Shown here: positions 1 through 6,416 of the stretch, piece by piece | Layout: each line of letters starts with the position of its first letter | Position numbering within the stretch: the stretch's first letter is position 1 | The notes under the pieces: model-generated | What the model was told of the DNA's origin: nothing | What the model saw: only the letters and a program-made list of their open reading frames with translations | Database searches by the model: none | Assembly: GCA_003242605.1 (NCBI GenBank) | Contig: QGUZ01000093.1 | Coordinates: 1-16,725 of the forward strand | Length of the DNA: 16,725 nt | Reading direction: 5' to 3' | Source of the DNA: Actinomycetota bacterium | GTDB lineage: Bacteria > Actinomycetota > Actinomycetes > Streptosporangiales > Streptosporangiaceae | Program-made: the position numbers and the translations under genes

Positions 1-255
1 CCCCCCGGGCGGCGCGCCGCCCGAGCCGGGGGAAAGGGCGGGGCGCCGCGGGGGGCGCCCGCGACCGCGGCGCGCCCCCGGGGCGGGCCCGCCCCCGGGA
101 GCCCCGGCGCCCCGGGGGCCCCCCCCCCCGCCGCGGGCGCCCCCGGCCGCCCACCGCCTCGGCCGAGGTGTGCGCGCCGCGGCCCGCCCGACCGGCGAAC
201 CGGCCGGGCGCGTCTCCCGCCGCCTGCGGCGCCCGGTCAGCGGCCCGGGCGTCCG
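1..255. other. Extreme-GC, gene-free window edge
   Basis: No credible gene is seen here. The first 158 bases contain no T at all and only seven A, with long G and C runs, including eleven C in a row at 119-129. The DNA regains normal composition from about 160 and meets the minus-strand stop codon at 256. It may be a real GC-rich spacer downstream of the methyltransferase gene, or a poorly resolved contig end. Confidence 0.6.
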
Positions 256-1503
256 TTACACGCCCACGACCGGGCTGCGCCGTTCGATGAGCACGACGTC
301 GCGCCACCGCCCGTGGTGCCGGCCGAGGCGGTGGCGGGTGCCGACGACGCGGAAGCCCGCCTTCTCGTGCAGGCGCAGGCTGGCGGTGTTCTCGGGGAAG
401 ACGCCCGCCTCGATGGTCCAGACGCCGGCGGCCTCGGTGGACTGGATCAGGGCGTTGAGCAGCGCCAGGCCGATGCCGCGGCCGGCGTGGTCCGGGTGGA
501 CGTACACCGAGTCCTCCACCACACCGGCGTAGACGCAGCGGCCCGACACCGGGCTGACCGCGACCCAGCCGACGACCTGCCCGGTGGTGGCCTCGACCGC
601 GACGTACCGGTGCAGCGGCAGTTTCCCGGCGTCGAACGCCTCCCAGGACGGGGCGGTGGTCTCGAAGCTCGCGTTCCCGCCGTCGAGGCCCGCCTGGTAG
701 ATGGCGAGGACCTGGTCGGCGTCGGCCGTGCGCATCGGGCGGATCACGATCCCGGGCGGGGCGTCCGGCTTGCCCGCCCGGATCAACGCCGCGTGCAGGC
801 CGTCGATCACGGGCCGGGCGCGGGTGACCGTGTACCTGCCGAACCCGGCCCGGGCGAGCAGGGCGCGGTACTCGCCCTCGGTGAGCGTGCCGTACCGGCA
901 GCCCACCCGGCGCTCGGCCGCGGCGCGCCGGTCCGGGTCGAGCCCGTCCTCGGCGATCACGTCGGCGACCGCGATCCGGCCGCCGGGGCGGAGCACGCGG
1001 TACGCCTCCTCCAGCACGCGGGGCTTGTCGACGGACAGGTTGATCACGTAGTTGGAGACGATCACGTCCACGCTCGCGTCGGGGAGCGGGACGTCCTCGA
1101 TGGCGGCGTGCAGGAACCCGACGTTCCCGGCCCCGGCCTCGGCGGCGTTCGCCTTGGCCAGCTCGATCATCTCGGCCGAGGCGTCCAGCCCGTACACCTT
1201 CCCGGCCGGGCCGACCCGGCGGGCCGCCAGCAGCACGTCGAGCCCGCCGCCGCACCCCAGGTCGAGCACGGTCTCCCCGGGCCGCGGATCGGCCACGCCG
1301 ACCGGGTCGCCGCACCCCAGGCTGGCCCGGAGCGCCCCGTCCGGCAGCCCGGCGGTGTCCGCGTACCCGGACGCGCCGAACCCGTCGTCCACGGCCCCGT
1401 CCGGCCGGGCGTCGAGGATCCGCCGCCCCTCCTGGGCCACCTTGGCCATCGCGTCGAACCGAGCGATGATGTCCGCTCTGGCCCTTGCCTCACCCTCGGT
1501 CAT
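256..1503 (-). CDS. arsM: Arsenite methyltransferase (ArsM-like) fused to ArsN1/PAT-type N-acetyltransferase
   Basis: The 415-residue protein has two domains. Residues about 1-245 are a SAM-dependent methyltransferase of the ArsM type, with a GCGDP motif (Cys64), SAM motif DLGCGGG (81-87), SNYVINLS (150-157) and GCRYGTLTEGEY (201-212, Cys202). Residues about 252-408 are a GNAT domain resembling phosphinothricin acetyltransferase and ArsN1: IRPM start, SVYVHPDHAGRGIG acetyl-CoA loop (332-345), and a GRHHGRWRDV tail. Known ArsM proteins carry Cys in SNCVINLS; here it is Tyr152. Inferred role: methylation of trivalent arsenic plus acetylation of an amino-acid-like organoarsenical or a similar herbicide-like antibiotic. 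The start is the ATG at 1503 behind GGAGAGAG. An in-frame ATG at 1644 would add 47 Arg-rich residues behind AAAAGGAG, but at one-base spacing. No ArsR, ArsC or pump gene lies nearby. It could also be a general UbiE-like methyltransferase fusion. Confidence 0.85.
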   Translation of the reverse strand: MTEGEARARADIIARFDAMAKVAQEGRRILDARPDGAVDDGFGASGYADTAGLPDGALRASLGCGDPVGVADPRPGETVLDLGCGGGLDVLLAARRVGPAGKVYGLDASAEMIELAKANAAEAGAGNVGFLHAAIEDVPLPDASVDVIVSNYVINLSVDKPRVLEEAYRVLRPGGRIAVADVIAEDGLDPDRRAAAERRVGCRYGTLTEGEYRALLARAGFGRYTVTRARPVIDGLHAALIRAGKPDAPPGIVIRPMRTADADQVLAIYQAGLDGGNASFETTAPSWEAFDAGKLPLHRYVAVEATTGQVVGWVAVSPVSGRCVYAGVVEDSVYVHPDHAGRGIGLALLNALIQSTEAAGVWTIEAGVFPENTASLRLHEKAGFRVVGTRHRLGRHHGRWRDVVLIERRSPVVGV

Positions 1504-2062
1504 CTCTCTCCATTCGGCCCGGATCGTGCGCAGCGCACGGGCGAAAACACGCGGGCGACGACGACCTTGGGGAGGCGGGTCCCACCCATGGGCGGGACCC
1601 CGCCGCCGCAACGCGGCCGCCAGGGCCGTCGTCGGCGTCCACATTCTCCTTTTCCCATGCTCTTTTTCCCATACCCCGCGCCGTCATCGAGGTACGGCAC
1701 GGCCCGGATGGCGGTCGTGACGGCGTGTGCCATCGGCGGGAAACGGCGCGTGTTCCGATCCCCCGTTCCGAGAAAACCGTGCGGCAAAGACTGCCGCGAT
1801 CCGATCGCACCATCGCGATCCGCCGGCGAACCGGGATGGCGACGTCGCCACCGGTCAGAGCGGCCCGGGAACGTGACCGGCGAAAAGCATTCGGGCGATA
1901 ACCGGAATCTTCGCTAATGTGCCACGGCGGCACGCGGCACGGTCCGGACCCATTTCGGGCGGGCGTCGCGACCAAGAGCGGGGCTCCGTCCGGCGCCGAT
2001 CACGCGGGCCCGGGCCCGATGCCGCCGGTCGGCCTGCCGTCGCTCAGCTCTGGAGTACGACC
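1504..2062. other. Intergenic region between divergent arsM fusion and SUKH gene
   Basis: This 559-base gap holds no convincing gene; the open frames across it are unconserved and Arg/Pro/Gly-rich. From about 1650 to 1920 it is less GC-rich than its surroundings, as expected for promoter DNA of two divergent genes. A 7-bp inverted repeat, GGGTCCC (1577-1583) with GGGACCC (1594-1600), would form a hairpin in the 5' leader of the minus-strand gene. TAATGT at 1915-1920 is a possible -10 box for the SUKH gene, giving a leader of roughly 135 bases. No good -35 box was found. Confidence 0.45.
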
Positions 2063-2647
2063 GTGTGGGACGTGGACTTCATCCATGGCCGGATCGCCGA
2101 GATCCGGCGGCTGGATCCGGAATTCCGGCTGTTCGGCGCACGCGAACATCGCCACCGCCTGAATCCGCCGCTTTCCACGGAGGAGATCCTGGCGTTCGAG
2201 AAACGCATGGGTGTCGAACTTCCCGCCGCCTACCGCACGTTTCTGGCGACCGTGGGAAACGGCGGGGCCGGGCCGCACTACGGCCTGTTCGGCCTCGCCG
2301 AGGCGCTCCGCGAGGATGAGAAGTGGCACGAGGGAATGCCGGGCTTCTACGCCACGCCGTTCCCGCACACGACGAACTGGAATCCCCGGTTCGAGGAACA
2401 GCCCGAGGACTACGAAGGGCCCAGCTGGATCACCGGCTCGCTGATCCTCGGCCATTTCGGCTGCGGGGCCTTCCACCGCCTGGTCGTCAGCGGCGAGCTC
2501 GCCGGCGAGGTCTGGTTCGACGATCGCGCCAGCGACGGCGGCGTCACCCGCGAGGGCGAGTTCGCCGACTGGTACCTGTCCTGGCTCGACGAGACGTATC
2601 GGAAGGCCCGCGAGGCCGCCGAGAAGGGCGTTCCGGCCCCGTGGTGA
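2063..2647 (+). CDS. SMI1/KNR4 (SUKH) domain protein
   Basis: The 194-residue protein carries the SUKH-1 pattern: an early helix ending PPLSTEEILAFEKRMGVELPA (about residues 35-55), the AYRTFLATVGNGGAG turn, then YGLFGL. The second half has GSLILGHFGCGAFHRLVV, then GEVWFDD, and ends with FADWYLSWLDETY. The family includes immunity proteins against secreted nuclease toxins as well as cytoplasmic proteins of unknown role. No toxin, secretion or repeat gene is seen beside it, so immunity is only a possibility. The GTG start at 2063 follows GGAG at 2052-2055 with a seven-base spacer; upstream in-frame codons lack such a site and encode Arg/Gly-rich sequence. No signal peptide or membrane segment is visible, so it is probably cytoplasmic. 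Confidence 0.85.
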   Translation: MWDVDFIHGRIAEIRRLDPEFRLFGAREHRHRLNPPLSTEEILAFEKRMGVELPAAYRTFLATVGNGGAGPHYGLFGLAEALREDEKWHEGMPGFYATPFPHTTNWNPRFEEQPEDYEGPSWITGSLILGHFGCGAFHRLVVSGELAGEVWFDDRASDGGVTREGEFADWYLSWLDETYRKAREAAEKGVPAPW

Positions 2648-2673
2648 CCCGCGCGCCCGGCACGCCCCACGGG

Positions 2674-2689
2674 CGGGACGCGGGTCCCG
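2674..2689 (+). terminator. Possible hairpin terminator after SUKH gene
   Basis: CGGGAC (2674-2679) pairs with GTCCCG (2684-2689) around a four-base loop, 26 bases past the stop codon. There is no T run, and the stem is short, so this is a weak call. Confidence 0.3.
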
Positions 2690-2764
2690 GCCCTGACGGC
2701 GTGGGCCTCGGCCGCGCGGGCCGGCCGAGGCCGCCCCAGGGCCGCGGTGCCCACGAGCAGGTTC

Positions 2765-2814
2765 GCCTATGGCGAAACGGCGGGGCGTCCGTGCGTCCGG
2801 GCCCGCCATAGGCT
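2765..2814 (+). promoter_or_regulatory. Promoter/operator region of nhaA fusion gene
   Basis: GCCTATGGCG (2765-2774) and CGCCATAGGC (2804-2813) form a perfect 10-bp inverted repeat spaced by 29 bases. The right arm overlaps TAGGCT at 2809-2814, a typical actinobacterial -10 box about 40 bases upstream of the start codon. The left arm also contains a tighter dyad, TTCGCC/GGCGAA (2762-2776). No clear -35 box is present. The arrangement would suit a dimeric regulator binding over the promoter; this is inference. Confidence 0.4.
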
Positions 2815-2853
2815 CGAAGCCTGGGGGCGCTTCTTCCTACGCGCGGGGTGCAC

Positions 2854-4737
2854 ATGCGACAACGGACGGACGGGGGTACGGCCGGCGGGACGCGGGCGGG
2901 GGCGGCCGCGTTGCCGGGGCGGCTCGCCGGGCGGGCGCGGCGGTTCCTGGCGACCGAGGCGGGGAGCGCGGCGCTGCTGGTGGCGGCGACCGTGATCGCC
3001 GTGGCATGGGCGAACTCGCCCTGGTCCGAGCTGCAGGAGTCGCTGTGGGCGACCGAGGCCTCGGTGTCGATCGGCGGCGAGCGGCTCGCGATGGACCTCG
3101 AGCACTGGGTGAACGACGGCCTGATGGCGATGTTCTTCTTCGTCGTCGGGCTCGAGGTGCGCCGCGAGTTCTCCCTGGGTGAGCTGCGGGATCCGCGCCG
3201 GGCCATGATCCCGATCGTGGCCGCGCTCGGCGGCATCCTGGTGCCGGCGCTGGTCTACCTGGCGATCACCCCGGCGGAGGCCGCGCGCGGGTGGGGCGTG
3301 GTGATCGGCACCGACACCGCGTTCATGCTCGGCGCGCTCGCGCTGGTCGGGCCGCGGTTCTCCACCCAGCTGCGGAACTTCCTGCTGGTGTTCACCGTGA
3401 TCGACGACATCGTCGCGGTGAGCGTGATCGGGCTGGTCTACTCCGACGGCCTCCGGCCCGTCCCGATCCTCACCATGGCCGTGCTGTGCGGGGCGATCGC
3501 GCTGCTCAGCCATCTGCGGGTGTGGCGGGCCACGCCGTACGTGATCCTCGGGGTCGCGCTGTGGCTGGCGACCCACGCCTCCGGGCTGCACGGGTCGATC
3601 GCGGGCATGCTCGGCGGCCTGCTCATCGAGGCCCGCCCGCCGGAGCGGGAGGCGGTGGAGAACGCGGCGCGCTCGTTCCGGGCGTTCCGCCAGTCGCCGC
3701 TCGCCCACGTGGGGCGGTGGGCCCGGCTGGAGGTGGACCGGGCGCTGTCGGTGAACGAGCGGCTGCACGTGATGCTGCAGCCGTGGGTGAGCTACCTCGT
3801 GGTACCGCTGTTCGCGCTCGCCAACGCCGGGGTCGACCTGCGCGGCGGGGTGCTGGGCGAGGCGCTCACCTCGCCGGTCACCTGGGGCGTGACCGTGGCC
3901 CTCGTCGCCGGCAAGCTCGTCGGCGTGGGCGGCGGCTCGCTGCTCGGCTGCCGGTTCCGGCTCGGCACCCTGCCCCAGGGGGTCGGCAACGGGCACGTGC
4001 TCGGCGGGGCCGCGCTCTCCGGGATCGGCTTCACCGTGGCGCTGCTCATCGCCCACCTCGCCTTCGACGATCACCCGGTCCTGCACGACGAGGTGGTCGT
4101 CGGGGTGCTGCTCGCGGCGGTGCTCGCCACGGCGGTGGGGTGGCTGCTGTTCTGGGGGTTCGCCCGGTTCGCCGGGCAGGTGGACGCGGACCTGCCCCGG
4201 GTGCTCAACCGGCCGGTCGAGGTGGGCTTCGACCACATCCGGGGGCCGGTCGACGCCAAGTACACGCTGGTGGAGTTCGCCGACTTCGAGTGCCCGTTCT
4301 GCGCCCGCACCACCGGCGTCGCCGACGAGCTGCGGGAGCGGTTCGGTGACGACCTGCGGTACGTCTTCCGCCACCTGCCGCTGACCGACGTCCACCCGCA
4401 CGCCGAGCTCGCCGCCCGGGCCGCGGTCGCCGCCGACCTGCAGGGGCGGTTCTGGGACATGCACGACATCCTCTTCCAGCACCAGGACCAGCTCGAGTAC
4501 GAGGATCTCGCCGGGTACGCGGCGGAGATCGGGCTCGACGTCGAGCGGTTCCTGCGCGACCTGTCCTCCGAGCGGGTCGCCGCCCGGGTCCAGGCCGACG
4601 TCGCCGACGCCGCGGCGAGCGGCGCCCGCGGCACCCCCACGTTCTTCGTCAACGGCGTGCGGCATGTCGGCCCGTTCGACGCGGAGAGCCTGGCGCGCGC
4701 CCTCCTTGAGACCCCCGCGGAGCCGCGCCGGGTCTGA
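2854..4737 (+). CDS. nhaA: Na+/H+ antiporter NhaA fused to C-terminal DsbA-like thioredoxin domain
   Basis: The 627-residue membrane protein exchanges sodium for protons for pH and salt homeostasis. Residues about 30-440 are NhaA: Asp154 in IGTDTAF, the paired Asp184-Asp185 in FTVIDDIVA and Lys354 in AGKLVG match the ion-binding residues Asp133, Asp163/164 and Lys300 of E. coli NhaA. Residues about 455-620 are a DsbA-like thioredoxin fold with a CPFC redox motif (480-483), a helical insertion (WDMHDILF), and the cis-proline segment GTPTFFVNG (593-601). Such fusions are known in Actinobacteria. E. coli NhaA has a cytoplasmic C-terminus, so the fused domain may face the cytosol and sense thiol redox state rather than make disulfides outside. 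The chosen ATG has GGGG five bases upstream; the GTG at 2848 is an alternative, two codons earlier. The gene appears to be transcribed alone. Confidence 0.93.
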   Translation: MRQRTDGGTAGGTRAGAAALPGRLAGRARRFLATEAGSAALLVAATVIAVAWANSPWSELQESLWATEASVSIGGERLAMDLEHWVNDGLMAMFFFVVGLEVRREFSLGELRDPRRAMIPIVAALGGILVPALVYLAITPAEAARGWGVVIGTDTAFMLGALALVGPRFSTQLRNFLLVFTVIDDIVAVSVIGLVYSDGLRPVPILTMAVLCGAIALLSHLRVWRATPYVILGVALWLATHASGLHGSIAGMLGGLLIEARPPEREAVENAARSFRAFRQSPLAHVGRWARLEVDRALSVNERLHVMLQPWVSYLVVPLFALANAGVDLRGGVLGEALTSPVTWGVTVALVAGKLVGVGGGSLLGCRFRLGTLPQGVGNGHVLGGAALSGIGFTVALLIAHLAFDDHPVLHDEVVVGVLLAAVLATAVGWLLFWGFARFAGQVDADLPRVLNRPVEVGFDHIRGPVDAKYTLVEFADFECPFCARTTGVADELRERFGDDLRYVFRHLPLTDVHPHAELAARAAVAADLQGRFWDMHDILFQHQDQLEYEDLAGYAAEIGLDVERFLRDLSSERVAARVQADVADAAASGARGTPTFFVNGVRHVGPFDAESLARALLETPAEPRRV

Positions 4738-4771
4738 GCGGGGGCGCGGTTCCGACGGCCACGGCCGGATC

Positions 4772-4798
4772 CCCGGCACGCCGGGAATGCGTGCCGGG
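4772..4798 (+). terminator. Hairpin terminator after nhaA fusion
   Basis: CCCGGCACGC (4772-4781) pairs perfectly with GCGTGCCGGG (4789-4798) around a seven-base loop, 34 bases past the nhaA stop. There is no T run. A GC-rich hairpin without a U tract is common at actinobacterial gene ends. Confidence 0.55.
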
Positions 4799-4809
4799 CC
4801 CACGCGGTT

Positions 4810-4849
4810 AAACTCCATACACCGTAAAGACATACTTCGTATGGAGTTT
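4810..4849 (+). promoter_or_regulatory. Perfect 11-bp inverted repeat over promoter and RBS of the NTF2-like gene
   Basis: AAACTCCATAC (4810-4820) and GTATGGAGTTT (4839-4849) are perfectly complementary across 18 bases. The right arm contains the Shine-Dalgarno GGAG (4843-4846) of the gene starting at 4852. It overlaps a shorter dyad, CATAC-TTC-GTATG (4831-4843). A possible promoter, TTAAAC (4808-4813), 17 bases, CATACT (4831-4836), would start transcription near 4843, between the arms. The repeat could be a repressor operator, or, if transcription starts further upstream, an RNA hairpin that hides the ribosome binding site. Confidence 0.6.
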
Positions 4850-4851
4850 CT

Positions 4852-5286
4852 GTGGATCCAGTGATCGAGGCCGGGCCGTACGTGCCCACGGACGAGGACC
4901 TGGCGAGCGTCGAGGCATGGTTCCGCGAGTACGACGCCTGTGCGGCGCGGGGGGACGTCGAGCGGCTCGCCGACATGGCCGTGTTCCCGCTCAACGTGGT
5001 GAGCGACGACGCGGCGGGCGAGGCGGTGGCGGCCCAGTGGTCGCGCGAGCGGTACGTCGAGACGATGGCGCAGGTGATCGGCGCGGGCGGGGACGTGCGC
5101 ATCGAGTCCACCCGCACCCCGCACTTCCTCTCCGCCTCCCTCGTCGTCGTGGTCACCGACGCCGTGGTCACCTGGGACGGCGGCGGCGCCCGCACCCGCT
5201 ACGCGGACCTGCTCGTCAAGATCGGCGGCAGGTGGCGGTTCCAGACCATGGTCCAGAGCGGCTGGGGTGACACCCTCCGCGCCTGA
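4852..5286 (+). CDS. SnoaL/NTF2-like small protein
   Basis: This 144-residue soluble protein has the layout of the NTF2-like (SnoaL/DUF4440-type) cone fold: an N-terminal helix (LASVEAWFREYDACAARGDVERLADMAVFPL), a middle helix with SRERYVETMAQVIG, and C-terminal strands ending in the family-like GGRWRFQTMVQSGW. The fold hosts small-molecule enzymes and binding proteins; no catalytic residues can be named, so the substrate is unknown. The GTG start at 4852 follows GGAG at 4843-4846 by five bases. The start region is embedded in a perfect inverted repeat (4810-4849), which suggests tight control. The gene converges with the PP2C-like gene and ends at a shared hairpin. Confidence 0.75.
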   Translation: MDPVIEAGPYVPTDEDLASVEAWFREYDACAARGDVERLADMAVFPLNVVSDDAAGEAVAAQWSRERYVETMAQVIGAGGDVRIESTRTPHFLSASLVVVVTDAVVTWDGGGARTRYADLLVKIGGRWRFQTMVQSGWGDTLRA

Positions 5287-5306
5287 GCGCCGCCCCGGCG
5301 GTGCGG

Positions 5307-5342
5307 CCGGCCGTGGGCGGCGGGTGACCCGCCCGCGGCCGG
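5307..5342. terminator. Bidirectional hairpin terminator between convergent genes
   Basis: The 14-base arms 5307-5320 and 5329-5342 pair around an eight-base loop. All pairs are Watson-Crick in the plus-strand RNA except one U-G. It lies 21 bases after the NTF2-like stop and directly touches the stop codon of the minus-strand PP2C-like gene. There is no T run, so it probably works as a strong GC hairpin for both genes. Confidence 0.6.
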
Positions 5343-6155
5343 TCAGTCCGGCTCCCAGTAGGCCACCGAGGCGTCGTCGTGCACCGTGTCGCGCGGCCAG
5401 CGCCGGCCGGTCGGGTCGGCCTTCTCGGCGACCCGCACCTGGCGGATCGCCTCCCAGGCGCCGTGCCGTCCGAGCAGCGCGAGCAGCTGCCGCCAGGAGG
5501 CGAGTCCGAACGGGTCGACGAGCCGTGACACCCCGTCCGACAGCAGCGCGACCGCGGACACCTGCTCGAGCGGCACCGACCCGGTCACCGCCCGCTCGGC
5601 GGCGAGCGGGTCGGTGCACGCCACCCGCCGTTCCCGTTGGGTGAGGGTGCCCGTGCCGGCCCCGCCCCGGCCCGCGGCCGGGGGCTCCGCGATCGGCGAC
5701 CCGCCCTCCGGCCGGTAGCGGCGGGTCACCCCGTTGCCGGCCGGGCCGGACCGGCCGTCCCGGATGACGAGCGGGTCCGGCTCGCCCACGTCGACCACGA
5801 CCACGGCGTCGGCGAGCACGAGGAAGTCGACCGCGTCCCGGGTGCGCCGCATCATCACCACCGACGCCCCCGGCGCGCCGGGCCGGGCCAGGTCGCAGGT
5901 GAAGTCGTGCAGCGACGTGACGTGCTTGATCGCCCGGGAGAGGATCTGGGGGAGCGGGCAGGACGGCAGCGACAGCTCGCTCAGCAGCACCGAGCCGAGC
6001 GAGCGGACGAACCACGGCACGCCGTGCGAGCAGCCGGAGCCGCGCCCCGGCGCCGGGCCGGTGCCGTCGAGCAGGACGATGGCGTCCGTCGTCGCCGCCA
6101 CGAAGTCCTCGTTGTCCCGACCCGGTGCCGCATCGGTCGCCAGGCTCACGTGCAT
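5343..6155 (-). CDS. PP2C-like serine/threonine protein phosphatase
   Basis: The 270-residue protein shows PP2C landmarks: GRDNEDF (residues 12-18, metal-binding Asp17), VLLDGTG (27-33, Asp30), LLSDGVSRLVD (204-214) and a terminal DDASV (260-264). These acidic residues bind the two catalytic metal ions in PP2C phosphatases. A Gly/Pro-rich stretch at about 150-180 (AEPPAAGRGGAGTGT) replaces part of the central sheet region and looks like a disordered loop. No membrane segment or extra sensor domain is seen, so it would be a free cytoplasmic phosphatase. The partner kinase is not in the window. The ATG at 6155 has GGAGG four bases upstream. Confidence 0.82.
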   Translation of the reverse strand: MHVSLATDAAPGRDNEDFVAATTDAIVLLDGTGPAPGRGSGCSHGVPWFVRSLGSVLLSELSLPSCPLPQILSRAIKHVTSLHDFTCDLARPGAPGASVVMMRRTRDAVDFLVLADAVVVVDVGEPDPLVIRDGRSGPAGNGVTRRYRPEGGSPIAEPPAAGRGGAGTGTLTQRERRVACTDPLAAERAVTGSVPLEQVSAVALLSDGVSRLVDPFGLASWRQLLALLGRHGAWEAIRQVRVAEKADPTGRRWPRDTVHDDASVAYWEPD

Positions 6156-6416
6156 AGGTCCTCCCGGTGCAGGCCGCCTCCGTGTTCAGTGGGCCTTCCC
6201 CGTCGGATGCGATCGATGTCCGCGGGTGTGCCAAATGCACCTGTGGTGGCCCGGCCTCGGTCCCGGCTGGCCGGAGGGGACGGCCGCGCGGCCGCCGGGC
6301 GCGGCCCGGCCGCGGGCGATCCGGTGGCGGTCCGATGGCGTGCCGTGGCGGCTGTGACCCGCGGGACGGGACCGCCCCCTGGGGTTGACGAGCACAAACG
6401 CGTAGGCTGGGGCGGT
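6156..6416. other. Divergent intergenic region
   Basis: This 261-base gap lies between the minus-strand PP2C-like gene and the plus-strand ORF at 6417, and must carry both promoters. The clearest element is TAGGCT at 6403-6408, eight bases before the ATG at 6417. A small dyad, GTGC/GCAC around CAAA, lies near 6229. No gene is seen. Confidence 0.4.
6403..6408 (+). promoter_or_regulatory. -10 box, likely leaderless start of the 6417 gene
   Basis: TAGGCT fits the actinobacterial TANNNT -10 pattern and ends eight bases before the ATG at 6417, so the transcript would begin at the start codon. No Shine-Dalgarno sequence lies before that ATG, in keeping with a leaderless mRNA. Confidence 0.5.

Noticed and set aside
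1504..1644. 47-residue N-terminal extension of the ArsM fusion
   Set aside because: The extension is Arg-rich without family similarity, and the ATG at 1644 has its GGAG only one base away. The ATG at 1503 fits the family start better, though the longer form is not excluded.
313..1917. Plus-strand open frame of 534 codons
   Set aside because: Antisense to the ArsM-ArsN1 fusion and of biased composition. It continues through the intergenic region only because stop codons are rare at this GC content.
2767..6240. Minus-strand open frame of 1157 codons
   Set aside because: It runs antisense to nhaA, the NTF2-like gene and part of the PP2C gene. Its translation is low-complexity Arg/Pro/Gly/Ala/His/Glu sequence of the type produced opposite GC-rich genes, while the opposing frames carry clear protein families.
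6385..6408. TTGACG/TAGGCT as a -35/-10 promoter pair
   Set aside because: The spacing is only 12 bases, too short for a sigma-70-type promoter. Only the -10 box was kept.
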